Source: Ephemerocybe angulata (taxonomy: Eukaryota > Basidiomycota > Agaricomycetes > Agaricales > Psathyrellaceae). Taken from it: a stretch of DNA of 64,000 bases. Location of the stretch: positions 3,162,001 to 3,226,000 of the forward strand of contig JAACJK010000163.1 in the NCBI GenBank assembly GCA_013368325.1, given 5' to 3'. The first letter of the stretch is position 1, and the number at the start of each line of letters is the position of its first letter. The notes under the pieces are model-generated. The model was not told where the DNA came from. It worked only from the letters and a program-made list of their open reading frames with translations, and did not search any database. This document shows, in pieces, positions 10,563 through 21,339 of the stretch. The position numbers and the translations under genes were made by a program.

Positions 10563-13402
10563 TCATCCAAGGAAGTCGAACGTAACCCTATAAAGAACGC
10601 ACACATCAGCCGCTGAATAAAGACCACTTCATGGTACCCAAAGAAAAGGACATACCTGCCCCACTCCTGCCCATGATACAACAGGATACCGCGAACCTCC
10701 ACACTATCCAGCTCAAGCCCAAGCTCAAACTCCGTATAGAACCCAGCCATATTCGACGACGCCGCGTTCTGCTGGAAGGTCGGCAACGAAGTCAGATCAA
10801 CAGTCCACTTGCACAGCTCCAGAGTCTCGCCCTCATCAGTGTACCGCATGATCTTGTCCGAGTCGCTAGTGAACAGGGTTGCCACGAAGGAGGAATCGGA
10901 CGGCGACTGGGAGAACTTGCAGAACTTCGTGGTGAGGCGCTGGCCTTTGCGAATGATGGCACCCTTCGAAACGAGGTACTGCAATCGGTTCTCGCAGATC
11001 GAGACACCAGCGTCGTTGTTCTTGATGTACGCAGGCCTCTTCAGCCAGTCTTCCTGTTCAGCCGGCAGCTTCACCTGAAGGACCCCGGAACACATGAGGT
11101 CAGAAACCTAGTTTCAAGACAAGTCCATCGCTGAACATAGAACATACCTTCATGATGTAGGACCTAGGAGAAATGACGGTAGATACAAGAGCTCTTTTCG
11201 CCAACCCGTACTGGGCCGCACCACGCAACGTCGCAGTATCAGCATCCGGTGGGCGGGCAATCATGCGAATCCGAGCGCCGAATTGGCTCTAATGATCGCG
11301 AAAGTCAGTACCCAAACTTTCCCGAGATGTATACCCATGCTCACCTCAACACGTTGCTTCAAATACTCACTACCCGCGAAACCTCCAACAAGCAACAGTG
11401 CATGGACCGGCTGTTCGACCCTGGCAAGCTGCTCCTCAAGTAGTTGAATCACCTGGTTGACGACAGGGTCAAAGACTTCTCGGCGAAGGAGGTTGCCCGG
11501 TATTGAGAGCTGGCCGTTGATCAGGCCGACGGAGGGGTCATGCGGGTCTTCGACGTTGAAGCAGGTGAAGTGGAACATGTTGTCATCGTCTTCGACACCT
11601 GCGTAGTTCAGCTTATCGGTCTCGCTAAAAGAGTGCACTGCAAAAGTATTAGTTAGAGTTCATTTCGGCAATGACGACGAGATACGAACTGAAGTAGGCT
11701 AGCGAAGCTGGGTCGAGATGGGCGGGATGGTCAGATAGGAGAGTCTTCCAATAGTGTTAGGGATACGTTGCATGTATATCTCGGACACAGATGAACGTAC
11801 TTTGACGAGCTCCCTAAATCGCAAATCAAGGAACAGACTACCACAGTTTGCCCCCGACCTCGCACACATCTCCGCAATTTCCAAATGAGTCATCTGGCCA
11901 ATGATCTATACGCCGCTCCGTCAACACCTACTTTGGATATGCAGCCCAGAACACTTACTTTGTATACAGCCAAATCAACAGTTCCTCCACCAGCATCGCA
12001 CACGATGAAGTTCTGCGAAGGCTTCAAATGATGAAGGTTCGTGAGGTGAGCACAGTGCACCGCAGCCGCCTCAGGCTCTGTGATGATCTTAAGCCTATCT
12101 CTCCAAGCAGTGTCACCAGCCCGCGAGCTTGCCACGAGGCCTGCAGCAATGGCTGCCTCGCGCATGATTTCGCAACCTTTCGCATCCCATGCGGCAGGGA
12201 CAGTGAGCCATACCTCCGCTGTGTCTACACGACGAAGGGTTTGAGTGAGCTAATGGTGTCACAGGGAAGGCAGATTCTTACTCAAGTCGGCGACAGCTCC
12301 GATGTCTCTAGTAATTTGGTCCTTTGCGTATTCCCAGAGGCAAGTGAGGAAGTCGATGATGAGATCGATGGGTTTCTTGCCAGGCTATGTAAAGTGTTTC
12401 ATGAATTAGTTAAGCTCCAAGTACGGACCCCGTATCAACGGAAGGAGCTGTGTCCGAAGGGAGAGCGGGCAGCAACGACGGACGTACCGGAATCTCTGGG
12501 AGACGAGGATCGACAGACGCCTCGTCACGCAGCGCGTGAGGCTCGAGGAAGAGCTTGAACCACTCGCATTTTGAGGTCCCGACCATGGGACTTGCGTTCT
12601 TTGCCTCCAGGCCCCACGCGATCACCTGTCCCATCTCATCGTATAGCAAGCACGTCGGGATCTGCGGCAAACTTGAGCGTTGTTCCACGAGAAGTAAGGG
12701 ATAGCGCGCACTTTGCGGAAAGTTTCGAATGACCCAGGCCAGTTAAGAATCTGTTGTACTTGGCCGCCAGCAATACGCGCAGAACCATACGCCTGTCTTT
12801 TCGTAAGCCCCCAGCCTCGTTACATCCCGCACGAATGGACACGTACGACACCGGAGAATGTAGTACCTGAGAAAGAACGCGTTAGAACGTCCCTGGCGCC
12901 CGTAGACAAGAAAGCGCTCACCGAAATCAATTGATATCGACATCCTGCCTTCGTCAGCAGGCTTCTGTGCGAGCCCTGCAGGCATCATTGGGAGGGGCGG
13001 TGCCCCTGAGATCGAGGGAGTCGCTCCATGGGACGCGCTGAACGCTGAGGGTGGGCGCATGATAGAGTCGGCCATGTTTCCATATGTCGAGCCCGGAGGA
13101 GGCGAATTCGAGGTCGAGTACCCAGTGAATTGTGGCTGCATGGCGCCAATTGGAGGAGGCGGCGACATTGACTGGCCCCACTGTGGTGTCCCGGTGCTCA
13201 TTCCCGTGTTATGCTGCTGCATCTGGGGAGGGCCATACGTGGCTGGCGGTGGTGCCAGGTCAGGCTGGTGGAAGCCCGTTTGAGGCTGCTCGAGCGGCGG
13301 GTGCCCATTTGGCTGGCTGTTGACAACACCGTAGCCAGCGCCGGGGACGCTCGTCCGGTTCTGGAGGTCGTCGGGTTTCGCAGCTTCGCCACAGCAGCCC
13401 AT
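10563..13402 (-). CDS. Hsp70-family ATPase of the HSPA12 type with Pro/Gln-rich N-terminus
   Basis: Actin-fold ATPase of the divergent Hsp70 branch abundant in mushrooms. The first exon (13402-12922) encodes about 150 residues rich in Pro, Gln, Gly and Ser beginning MGCCGEAAKPD, then the phosphate-1 loop SISIDFGTTFSG, split by an intron. Later exons give AYGSARIAAGQ, IPTCLLYDE, a WLTVPAAWD-type strand, the connect-1/phosphate-2 region VCDAGGGTVDLAVYK and the adenosine motif LLLVGGFAGSEYL. The last exon is probably 10587-10563, after a GTATGT...ATAG intron, ending VTFDFLG. About ten introns. No typical Hsp70 substrate-binding domain is evident; in this subfamily the C-terminal part is unlike DnaK. 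The N-terminal Gly-Cys-Cys could be lipid-modified. Substrate and partner are unknown. Confidence 0.85.
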
Positions 13403-14061
13403 GGTGGTTGGAAGGAAAGGGGAGGCGCCGCAATAAATTCAAACGCCGTCCTTTGCGGTGCCTCAGGGTCCGGAACAACGGGAGCACTTGGTGCACGGGA
13501 TGTTGGGCGCTAGTGCAGATTGTCCCTGAAAGCTGTGCAGGGTTTCGCGTCGTGTTTCGAGTTCGACCGCGAAGCTCGAAGATGGGATGGACATAGTATG
13601 TACCCAGCGAACGTTGTACATAACCTACCCAAAAGCTATATTGAATTGGTTAGATGTCTGAGTTGTGAGTGTAGCCGTTGAAATATCCACTCACCGGACG
13701 TTGTGTTGCTGTCTCGTCGCCCTGAACTTTGAAGGCTGCCTGACAAACTCGGCTCCCCCTTGTACCCATTTTGGCAACCAGGACAAAACCCAGCAGTAAA
13801 ATTTCTATGAGCAAAAGACATCTGCATTCGAGCTCTTCACCTTGAGAAGGGATACACCAACGTTTGGACTCTAGAGGGAGGCACCAAGACGACCGTGGTC
13901 GAGGAACAATCTCGGCACCCATCCCGGATCAAACGGAGCTCAAACACCTCGGCGTCACCCGAACCGGTATTCGGTGAGCTTGTCGCGATCGAGGCCGTAT
14001 CCTGGGTCATATACTTATTCCCCGCACCGTCACGCACCATATTCCCCAACGTTGCAAGAAC

Positions 14062-14487
14062 ATGGCCGGAGCAGCACCCTCAGCAAAACAGCTTGCTCAA
14101 AAGCTAGGCACACTATCAAACACCTGGGTGCGCGACCCCTTCCGACCGAACATCCAGCTCTCAGAATTCCTCCAATCCCTCTCCCGCCATCCTCGCCTCA
14201 CACCGCAGGCCGTCCAAGCTGCAGCAACGCTGCACAAGGGTGAAATTAAGCGCACTGTATGTCGCCTGTCATCCACTTCTGCCTGTCCCGCGTTTCTCAG
14301 AATATGGGAGGAATGACGCTAAACATTGACGATGCCACCTCTTTTCCTATCACAGTACCCTTTGTCAGACAAAATGCTTCACCCGCCGTCAACACCGAAG
14401 TACTACGACCGTCTGCTCGAAGGATACCAGAAGAGTCAACAGGGAATCGCGCGCCCGTGGTGGAAGGTCTTCTTCGGAATTTGGTGA
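14062..14487 (+). CDS. Small conserved protein, 108 residues
   Basis: Exons 14062-14256 and 14356-14487, joined across a GTATGT...CACAG intron, give 108 residues ending KVFFGIW. The N-terminal part is basic and Ala/Ser/Leu-rich (AKQLAQKLGTLSNTW), compatible with a mitochondrial targeting helix, and the C-terminus is aromatic and basic. I do not recognise the family with certainty. The phase closure and the gene-like codon pattern support it. Confidence 0.6.
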
Positions 14488-14776
14488 TTCCAACGTACCA
14501 GCTTAGGCCAACCCATGGTCAACAAGCACCAGTGCCAACCATTCCCATTCTATGACACGACTACGACGTGAAAACGCCGTCCCTTCGGCTTAGAGCTGAC
14601 AGCCGACTCTGGTGTAATCAGCCAGCCAGCCTTGGGCGCGTCCCGCTCAGGCGATTCCTCACAAAATGCAACCATAGCACCGGGTTCGAACTATCATACT
14701 ATATCCTAATGCTCATAATGAAAACGTCGTAACAGAGTGTCTTAAGGATCTAGCAGCTTTACCCTCAGGACTTGCA
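14488..14776. other. Intergenic
   Basis: Nothing recognised between the small conserved gene and the NOC2 fragment. Confidence 0.4.
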
Positions 14777-15132
14777 TAATTGCGCTCACTCTTCCAAGAA
14801 CTCCCCCGCCCCTTCGCCTTCCCCAACTTCCTCTTCTTCTTCTTCTACTACAACTTCACATACTTGCGAGCGGCGTCTCTTGGAGCCTTTCCCTCACCTT
14901 CGCCTCCCACTGCAACACATGGCTCAGCTCCGGCGCGAAACCTACATCCCTCCTCCTTTGCTCCATCCCCTTCGCACTATATTCATGCTGTTGCGGAGGT
15001 GGATAGCGAGCTGACGGACGCAAGCAAAGGCATGCTGGTATCAGTTGGCATAGGGAGAGTATGTGTGCTCGTCGGTTTTAAGGAGCGGGTGAGAGAGGTA
15101 TGACCGAGGTATGACCACTACCGGCGCGTCAG
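14777..15132 (-). pseudogene. Decayed partial copy of NOC2
   Basis: Matches two separated pieces of the NOC2 gene of this window on the same strand: the 3' coding end (21340-21551) and part of an internal exon with the tail of its intron (about 22270-22463). The sequence between them is absent. Shared strings include CTCCCACTGCAACACATGGC, CACTCTTCCAA, GTATGTGTGCT and AGGCATGCTGGTA. Because intron sequence (the stretch before the acceptor) is present, this is a DNA-level duplicate and not a retrocopy. No usable reading frame remains. Confidence 0.8.
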
Positions 15133-15538
15133 ATCCTCTTCTTAACACAAGTGTCCAGCGCAATTCAACACCGCAATCTATTTATCAGTATGAACTAGAA
15201 CGCAAGCTCCGACCCTCTAAATCGACGAAAGCCCCAAGAAGAAGAAGAACAATAATTTAAGGAAGAAATAATGAAGTTAGGAAGATAAGCATAAAAAAGC
15301 CGGGACGTTAGTATCATATCGTCTAGTGCAAGTCCATTCGACGCAAGGAGGTATTGGGTGACAATGGGTACGAAGTACAGGTAAAAGAATTGGGGGGTTA
15401 CACTCAGTCCAAAAAAAGATGGATAACGGGGGCGATAAGTACGAACGAAAAGATCAAAAAGCAAATCAGGTCGGTGACGTCGACGTCGTCACTAGTAAAG
15501 TAGGCGCTACGCAGATAACGAAGGTCAAAAGGCCCACT

Positions 15539-17565
15539 TTACATCTTGGCAAGCAAGAGCCCAAGCACAACGTAGATGATGGTAATGGGGGGCGTCAAAA
15601 TGCAATATGACCAGAAGATTGTCCGACTGATAAGCCTTTCGAATGCATCGCCAGATACGGCCTGTGTGATCTAAGTACCATCGGGCGGTTAGCGCGTTCC
15701 TCAACAATAAGTGGCAAATCCACGTACCTGAGCTAGCGTCAACGCAGGCGGGGAAGCAAGAAGGATGATATTGCAGACAACGAACACGGGGCTAAGCGAA
15801 CAAATTAGCAACACGCACGACAGAGAGACGTAAACAGAAACTCACTCTTCAAACACCCTATGGAAGTCGTATCTTGTCGCGAGCATCATCAAAGGGAGAA
15901 TGAGCAGGGGTGTAATGAGCATGCGCGCAGCCACCGCAAGGATTACTGTCTTGGTCTCGCCCGGCTTGGTGGGCGTCTTGACGTCAGCAGGCCTACTGCT
16001 CTTGGCAAAACTACGCAACGACAGGGCGCTCTTCATCGAAGCCACGACGCTCTTCTTAGGCTTGGTATCAACACCGTGACCATCGTCCTCGGACGTCTTC
16101 TCGGGGGGTGGGGTGTAAAAGTACGCGCCAAGGACAATCAGGGTCAGCGGGACAGCGCACTTTCCAAGCTGGTTGATAGCGCCGTTGACGGGCTGGAGAT
16201 GGAACGTCAGCGCGTGCTGGAGGGGCTGTATACACGCCACGAGCAACGAGAAGAGCGCAGCCCATAGCGAGACGGTCATGAAGTCGAGGAAAGCGGCCCA
16301 GGCTCGGCCCAGCTTTGCAGCTAATCGGGAAGTGGGGTGCCGACGGTGCGTTGGGAGATCTGTGGCGCAATGATCTTCGACCGCGGTATTCGAAGATGAA
16401 TTCGCTATTGAGTCGTTGTACTGGGCCAAGTGCGTCCGCGAGTCGTTCGGGGAATTAGGGAACGAGTTATAGAAGGTGGTGCGTCTGCGAGACGAGGTTG
16501 GCCGAATAGGAAGCAGCGAGGTCTCGAATTGGTTGGGAAGCGGCGATGCCAAGGCCTTGGGCGACAGGACCAGTATGTCATCGTCAGAGTCGCTATCATT
16601 TACGAAGGTCGCCGATGACTCGTGAACGTGTTGACCTAATGTGCTCGTAGATGCCTCCAGGTCTGAAAGGAGATGCCTGCGCTCGTCAGAGTCGCTATCA
16701 TGAAGGTGTTGACCGAATGTGCTCGTAGATGCCTCCTCTGAAAGGAGTGGTGTGCGTTCGTCTGGGTTCGTTGGTCCCCGAACTTGCACAACCTCGGTAT
16801 CGGCTCGGGCCAGCAATCGAATTCCGTAGCTGTATCGGATGACCATGCCCAGCGTGCTGTACATCGTGAGGTACGTCAAAGCACGCCCAAGCATGATGTT
16901 CTTGGTGTCGTCAGCGCCCCACATTAAATCTGGCACTGCGACCACGAGGCTTTGCATGAGGGCAATGGGCAGCGAGTTGGAATTCATGAACATTGCAGCT
17001 GCCATGACGAAACTCCTACATGCGAGATTCAGAATGGGTTCATGGACACAGGGTATGAACTACGCACCTTTGGGAGCGCCGCAGTTTGAACAGGTGGCCA
17101 AGGGCCGAGCCCACGACGCCAGACACCAAAGTGACAATGGCAAAGTAGATGGGTATAACCCATAGTTCCTTGAGTTTCTCTAAGCGACGATGTCAGACTC
17201 GTTCAAATTCAGACAATCATAGCTACGTACCTGGCGTCAGGTATAGGGCGACCTTCGAGAACAGCAGGGCCGGCGTCAAAAGGTTGACATTGAGGCGGTT
17301 GAGTTGCTGTAAAAGTTCATTGTCAGAACAAGGCCAGAATGAGGGTTGGCAAGCGCGCACTTTTTGAGTCTTCTTGTCAAGAATGCCTTTTGAGGCAAGA
17401 ATATAACCAGCAGAGCATACTAGAACGACTTCGAGGATAGACTGCACGTTCTTTAGCACGGTTTCACTGATAAGAACGCGCAGTTGCACTCACAGTGAAT
17501 ACAGCAATGAACAGGGAACCAAAGGGTGGGTTTGAGCCACCAGCAGCGCTGGTCCCGGATTGCAT
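15539..17565 (-). CDS. PIN-like auxin efflux carrier family membrane transporter
   Basis: Membrane transport protein of the auxin efflux carrier (PIN-like) family, presumably in the ER or plasma membrane; in fungi the substrate is unknown. Exon 1 is 17565-17494 (MQSGTSAAGGSNPPF...), exon 2 17441-17361, exon 3 from 17306. The N-terminal part matches the family closely: SILEVVLVCSAGYILASKG, LDKKTQKQLNRLNVNLLTPA, LFSKVALYLTPEKLKELWVI. Several hydrophobic helices follow, then a long hydrophilic loop with two imperfect repeats (EASTSTFGQHLHDSDSDER and EASTSTLGQHVHESS). A second set of helices closes at LGLLLAKM. The two-halves-plus-loop layout is the family norm. The start was chosen because the first exon leads through a GTGAGT intron into SILEVV. 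Confidence 0.87.
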
Positions 17566-18492
17566 GCGAGACGCCGTTGTGGTAAAGAGCAGAGCACTGG
17601 GGTATTGGGCAAATAGTGGAGTAGAAAGCACGAATACGGCTTGGCGATATTGGGTGAACAGGAGCAGTGGCGATGCATTTATACCCTTTTGGAGCCCAGC
17701 TAACAATGACGCACGTTCATCAGCCTTTCCGAGGCTCGTTCGAACGGCCACTATAAATTTAAAGGTATTTGTGGAGTTGAGAAGCGCCGAGAAGACCACG
17801 AAAGAGACGAAGATCGAAGAGGATGTCTCGGATCCTGTTGACATGACCGGTGCAGGTGTAAGATGTAGGTCCATGTTTATCAACCCTTGCCACACTAGAG
17901 ATGGGAAATGTGGCAACGAGGAGTATCACCCCCAGATCGTAGGGGTCTGGGGCAACGTTGAGAGAGGAATTTGGGGATTTACAGTTTCTCATCTCTCTTC
18001 GGAGAAAGGTTTGCCTTTACGGATGTCTTGGCGTAAATGGGCTTCACTTAGCCAAGCTAGTAGCACCACGATTAGGAGGTGGTATACTCTCCCTATGCAT
18101 GTCTGGGAAGCATTCTGTTGTATGCTAAAGGGATTTTAAAGGGGGCTCCAAAGTCTAGATTCGTGACAATCGGCCTTCCAAGAAGAGTTAGTGGTTTTAG
18201 GTCGACAATACAATGTACATCCCCGCGGCTTGGCATTGGGCAAACATGCGCAACGCTCTCGACTGCTCATCGATATATTGAGGCCCGGCGCAGCACAGGG
18301 GAGGCGTTTCTCGTTGAAACAGGCACTGACTTACCTAGAATGGGGACTATAAACTGTTCCTGGAAAAGAGAAAGAGCAAAGGTCACTTCATATTTGCTCA
18401 TAATCAGTTACTCCAAGCCCTGATGTGCACAAGTCGCCGAAATTTGTTTCATTTTCCAAAGCGAATTATGAGTTAGAAGTGCTGGAAAACAA
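17566..18492. other. Intergenic, promoter side of carrier gene
   Basis: About 0.9 kb between the start of the PIN-like carrier and the end of the F-box gene. A long plus-strand open frame (17495-18139) lies antisense to exon 1 of the carrier and has no protein-like features. Nothing else recognised. Confidence 0.45.
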
Positions 18493-19982
18493 CTATGAGG
18501 CATCCGACGTCGAGTTCTGTGAATCAAGTTAGTCACCATTGTCCCTGTGAATGGAAAGGTACTCACCGCGTTTGTATTTTGCTCGCAAAAAGCCAGGAAT
18601 GGATCTTGGGCAGAGTCCAGCGACGTAGGACCAGGACGCCAGTACACAGGTATGAGTGGATCAGCTTTGTTGATGCCTTCGACGCTGACCGTCTCCGGTA
18701 CACTCCATCGTGTTGTCATCGTTTCATCCAGGCAACCAGGGGTCACAAGGAGCTTTTTCAGGTTCGGGTGCGACTGGAGGATTTGAGGGCAATTGTTGTC
18801 TAGATCCTCGATTGTGCTGCTGAGGGTTGCTTCTTCGAGCTCTGGCCAGATATTCCCGGGCGCTTCACCGAGCTTAGCCATCATCGTCAAGAATAAGGGC
18901 TTCGAGTTGGCTCTTGGGCCATCGGACACGACAAGTCGTTTGACCTTCCGCGTAACTTCCATAATCTCTAGCAATAGAGAATCTGCGGTGGGCTGCCAGC
19001 ACGGGTTGATTAACGCCAACGTGTGGAGGGATGGGAAGTAGTCGGAGCGCGCCAACCCTCGCCCGCTAAACAAGTCGGGTTCGAGGGTGATCGTTTCCAA
19101 CAAAGGTGCCGAAACATTGGACAGGAAGTAGTGGCCTATCCAACCTCTCGTACTGAGTCGGAAATGCTTGAGTGAATTGGCCTGAACAAATCTCGGCTCT
19201 GCATCGAACTCCAGATCTACTTTGAAGACGAAACCCCAGATAGACAACGTTTCTATTTTCGGAAGGGCGAGCAAGTCATTCAAAACGGTATAATTGATGT
19301 CCAGCGTCGGGTGGTCCTTTGGCCACTTCGGATTCGTTTCCAAGCGTAATTCGACGACCGATTTCAGGTCGAGGTGAATGAAGTGCATGCCAATTCGATC
19401 CAAGCGAACGTATTTCAACGCGGTCGAGCCAGAGAGGGAAAAGCCCGGCAAGCAGAACCATGTCTGAAACTGGCCCCAACCTTCGACATATTCGATGCCA
19501 CCCCTGCCTGAACAGACGGTAAAGGCCTCCAACATCGGAGCTGAGACGCCTTGGAAGTGGTCATGGAAGTCCTCGAGGATATCCTCGTTTTCAGTAAAGA
19601 TGTGAAGTTGTCGGCAACGATGGAGGTTGTCAGAGATGAGCTGAAGAATGTCGAAGGCATCTTCGAGAGCAGCGATGCTCCTATCTTCTCCGGTGGGGGT
19701 AAATCTGAAGAACAGCTCTACAGTCAGTGGCAGGTTTCGAGAACGCTCGATGTACACCCTCAGTCTCTCACAACCCCGCAGGCCGTCGTGCTGGAAGACA
19801 TTCCACAAGCTCGGGGTGGAGAGCGCCAGTTCCCTCCATAGACCGCAGACGTGGGTCACCACTATTTTTCCTGCAAGCGCCTGTGAATTTCCGTTGACTC
19901 TGGTTGTATCTCCTAAGACGTGGAAGATTTGGAGAAGGAGCTCGTTTGGTAGGCTATCGAATGGTTTGTCTGGTTTATCCAT
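18493..19982 (-). CDS. F-box protein with leucine-rich C-terminal region
   Basis: Predicted substrate receptor of an SCF ubiquitin ligase, as for other fungal F-box proteins; the substrate is unknown. Exon 1 is 19982-18567; a GTGAGT intron with a CTAAC branch point and CACAG acceptor leads to exon 2, 18516-18493, giving 479 residues. Without this splice the frame would run on to 18408. The F-box is at residues about 8-60 (FDSLPNELLLQIFHVLGD ... VCGLWRELALSTPSLW). The rest contains irregular leucine-rich segments (LKYVRLDRIGMHFIHLDLKS, LLETITLEPDLF, LHTLALINPC) as in the large agaricomycete F-box/LRR families. Confidence 0.85.
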
Positions 19983-20259
19983 CTTGCCCTATATCACAAT
20001 TTGTCGGTTTAGAGGTTCCTAACGGCGAGACTGGATAGAGAATTCAGACCTTGCCGGGTCCTGAAACCACGCAGGGGTGTGAAGAGGGAAGCGGAGAAGA
20101 AGTAATGGTAATGGTGGTTTACAAAAGTCAAGAGCCCATCCGACACACTGGCAAGCCGCTCAGATTAAGTAACTAGTCAAACACACCATCATAACGCGTA
20201 AAGATAGGGGCTAACCGCGAACATAATCCAATTCTACTATCGTCTTTGGACCATTTCCC

Positions 20260-21000
20260 CTTCATATTCTGATAAACCGTATGCTCCCATGCGGCGTCTC
20301 TGCCTCCTCCGGATACCCAAATTCCAAGCGTTCCACATAGAACGAGACTTCATAAATTCCAACCCCACTCGCCCCCTGAGTCTCCACGAGGAATTTTTGC
20401 TCCGCGTCATTCGAAGGGACCCCCAGGCTCAGCAAAGGTCTGGGGTATATCCTTGGCGGCAGATCAGCCACAAACTCTAGATTCCAAAAGGCCGACTGGT
20501 CTATGTCCCCAGGTCTTGGTGAAGATCCAAGAACAGAAGTCAAGCGCTTCTTCGTTTCCTCGAAACGCGCTGGAGAGACCAGGAGATCCAGGTAGGCGAG
20601 CCGAACACCGTCGACGGGTGTTCTGTATTGGACGGAGGCTCCGTCTGAACCTACAATGCCGGGTTCGAGTCAGCACCCATGGGAATGTCTCGTAGACTCA
20701 TAAGGATTCTAGTAGCATGCACCCGTAAGCTCCTGGGAGTAACATCTCCACAGAAGAAAGGCAGACTGCCTATCTCATCGCGGCCAGAGGCTGGCGCAGA
20801 GATAACACATTTCAAGACTTCCCCGTCAGGTCCTCTCCCGCCTCCGACTTGAGGTGACCCTCCTCCAAGGAGCCATTCCCGAGAAAGGCGTAGTCGATCC
20901 ATCCCGGGGCACTGTTCGCCCAACGGTGACCCTCTCGTTTAGTGCGTTCAGATGAGTTCTCTGGATAGAGGCCTAGTGATGGCGCGCCAACTTGAATTAT
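20260..21000 (-). pseudogene. Glyoxalase-like domain protein, probably broken
   Basis: Three blocks of a fungal glyoxalase-like (vicinal-oxygen-chelate fold) protein appear in order but not in one frame: SAPGWIDYAFLGNGS near 20890-20935, then PDGEVLKCVISAP and LPFFCGDVTPRSLRV in another frame, then VSPARFEETKKRLTSVLG and GVGIYEVSFYVE. The last junction could be an intron (GTCTAC...TTGTAG). Between the first two blocks no intron of workable size exists, so a frameshift is likely. The family's usual N-terminal metal-site strand is not found upstream. The remnant may still be transcribed. Confidence 0.55.
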
Positions 21001-21339
21001 ATACGAGGCTGTGGATCCCTTCCAATGTCAATCACCCAATGCACTGCATAATGGATTTCGCCGAGTCAAGAGATTGGTGATGCAACTAGAAATGAAGCGG
21101 ACCGCGAGTTAATGGAGGAGGCGTAGCCACTAACTTACACTTGAAAGGTACAGCGGCCGCCCCAGCTTGAAAACTTGCCATCGACCTGTTAACGTGCTGC
21201 GTATTTCAAAGGTGAAATATATCCCCGTTGCTAAATCCTACATCTTGGGTCTCACAGACGTCAGATCTACCCACCCGACCTCCTGGCAGGCACCCTCCAC
21301 AGACCCCCACCATCCATCCAGCTACAACCAAACACCCAC

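Noticed and set aside
17495..18139. 214-residue plus-strand open frame
   Set aside because: Runs antisense over exon 1 of the PIN-like carrier; no domain and no protein-like pattern.
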